Source of the DNA: an uncultured Kiloniellales bacterium
Lineage (GTDB): Bacteria > Pseudomonadota > Alphaproteobacteria > Kiloniellales > JAKSDN01
Assembly (NCBI GenBank): GCA_947258885.1
Contig: CAMYKD010000039.1
Location: forward strand, 1 to 36,381
Length of the DNA: 36,381 nt
Direction: 5' to 3'
Below the pieces are notes generated by a model. The model was not told where the DNA came from. It did no database searches and saw only the letters and a program-made list of their open reading frames with translations. Within the stretch, counting starts at the first letter, position 1. Each line of letters begins with the position of its first letter. Shown here in pieces: positions 35,768 through 36,381 of the stretch. A program made the position numbers and the translations under genes.

Positions 35768-36202
35768 ATGAACGTTCGCGACATGCTCTCCAAGAAGGGT
35801 AACGAGGTGGCGACAATCCGGCCGGATGCGACCATCAACACAGCCGTACGCAGACTCAAGCTCGAGGGCATCGGCGCCCTCGTGGTGAGCGCGGACGATT
35901 CCGGCATCGACGGCATCATCTCCGAGCGTGATATCGTACGCGGCCTGCCCGAGCACGGCGCGGACCTGCTCTCGATGAAGGTCTCCGAGCTGATGACAAG
36001 CTCGGTGAAGACCTGCGCGCCGGACGACAAGATCCAGGGCATCATGTCCGAGATGACCCGCCGCCGCTTTCGCCACATGCCGGTCATAACGGACGGCAAG
36101 CTGTGCGGCATCATCAGTATCGGCGACGTGGTCAAGAGCCGGCTGGAGGAGTTGCAGACCGAGACCCACGTGCTGCGCGATTATATCGTCGGCCGCAGTT
36201 GA
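35768..36202 (+). CDS. CBS-domain-pair protein (copy 2)
   Basis: The second copy has the same length of 144 residues, the same two CBS motifs and the same strong GGAGGAGG ribosome binding site. Some 24 residues differ from copy 1, mostly conservative changes (Val/Ile, Asp/Asn, Lys/Asn) at surface-like positions; the 'GIISERDIVRGLPEHGA', 'TSSVKTCAPDDKI' and 'GKLCGIISIGDVVK' stretches are unchanged. That pattern suggests that both copies are functional and may form hetero-dimers or sense different conditions (inference). Confidence 0.92.
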   Translation: MNVRDMLSKKGNEVATIRPDATINTAVRRLKLEGIGALVVSADDSGIDGIISERDIVRGLPEHGADLLSMKVSELMTSSVKTCAPDDKIQGIMSEMTRRRFRHMPVITDGKLCGIISIGDVVKSRLEELQTETHVLRDYIVGRS

Positions 36203-36272
36203 CCCCGCGTCCTGCGCGCGTCTGACCTCGACTTGTCTCGCTTAGGGTCTGGAACGGAATTATCGATACGTT

Positions 36273-36294
36273 TGGCGGGAGCGAAGTCCCGCCA
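36273..36294. terminator. Hairpin downstream of the second CBS gene
   Basis: TGGCGGGA (36273-36280) and TCCCGCCA (36287-36294) pair perfectly over 8 bp around the loop GCGAAG. It lies 70 bp after the CBS stop and could terminate its transcript, although no T-tract follows. TGGCGGGA recurs at 36355-36362 and can pair there with TCCCGC at 36373-36378, so it may be part of a repeated palindromic element that continues beyond the window. Confidence 0.4.
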
Positions 36295-36381
36295 GGGTTA
36301 GGAGCGGGCGGCGCGGTGGGGTGGGGTGCCCATGAGCCGTCCGCGACGCGGCCCTGGCGGGAATTGGCCCCGTCCCGCGGG

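Larger units (their letters stand above)
33626..36202 (+). repeat. Tandem duplication of an nnrS-CBS unit
   Basis: A unit of about 1.7 kb, starting inside nnrS (near 33626) and ending about 40 bases after the first CBS gene, is repeated directly from 35324. The offset is 1698 at the nnrS start part, 900 in the nnrS end part and 919 in the CBS gene. Copy 2 has therefore lost 798 bp of nnrS and gained or lost a few bases in the leader. CBS coding, ribosome binding site and promoter block are retained. Confidence 0.85.

Overview
The window looks like a chromosomal segment of a GC-rich alphaproteobacterium, probably from the Rhodospirillales/Kiloniellales side of the class. The evidence is the block folK-rpoZ-rsh-(DUF2062)-acpS-lepB-rnc-era-recO, the slt / dapA-smpB divergon, a TakM-type large TRAP permease subunit, an alphaproteobacterial ParC, and frequent GTG/TTG starts. 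No rRNA, tRNA, CRISPR array, phage or insertion sequence was recognised. Placement below the class level is inference.

Layout. Positions 1-2318 hold a TRAP transporter: the tail of a probable binding protein (+) faces dctQ-dctM (-) across a strong hairpin. bioY (biotin uptake) and parC (topoisomerase IV) follow on the minus strand. From about 5.6 to 12.6 kb lies an accessory signalling region: a PhnD-like binding protein, a histidine kinase and a tandem-receiver regulator in one operon; a broken FAD-dependent amino-acid dehydrogenase; a small membrane protein; the wreck of a PAS-kinase-receiver hybrid; and two convergent single-domain receivers.

Positions 12.7-21.1 kb are housekeeping on the minus strand (transcription order folK, rpoZ, rsh, DUF2062, a 24-codon mini-ORF, acpS, lepB, rnc, era, recO, tag), with several stop-start overlaps. 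A NYN-domain nuclease and a family 5 uracil-DNA glycosylase follow on the plus strand, then smpB and dapA (-). Divergent from dapA runs a plus-strand series: lytic transglycosylase slt, an L-2-haloacid dehalogenase with all catalytic residues, an alpha/beta hydrolase and a PLP serine/threonine dehydratase. A bactofilin and a membrane-anchored M23 peptidase (-) probably form a cell-shape module.

The right end carries a CysNC-like PAPS-forming enzyme whose GTPase half has lost switch motifs and has no cysD beside it, then nnrS and two CBS-domain genes. The second CBS gene comes from a tandem duplication of about 1.7 kb, in which the copied nnrS segment has lost 798 bp while the CBS gene and its promoter stayed intact.

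The most interesting points are the binding protein-kinase-double receiver system without a transporter or output domain, the degenerate CysNC GTPase, the translated-looking mini-ORF with stop-start overlap at both ends in the place usually held by pdxJ, and the selective survival of the duplicated CBS gene and promoter.
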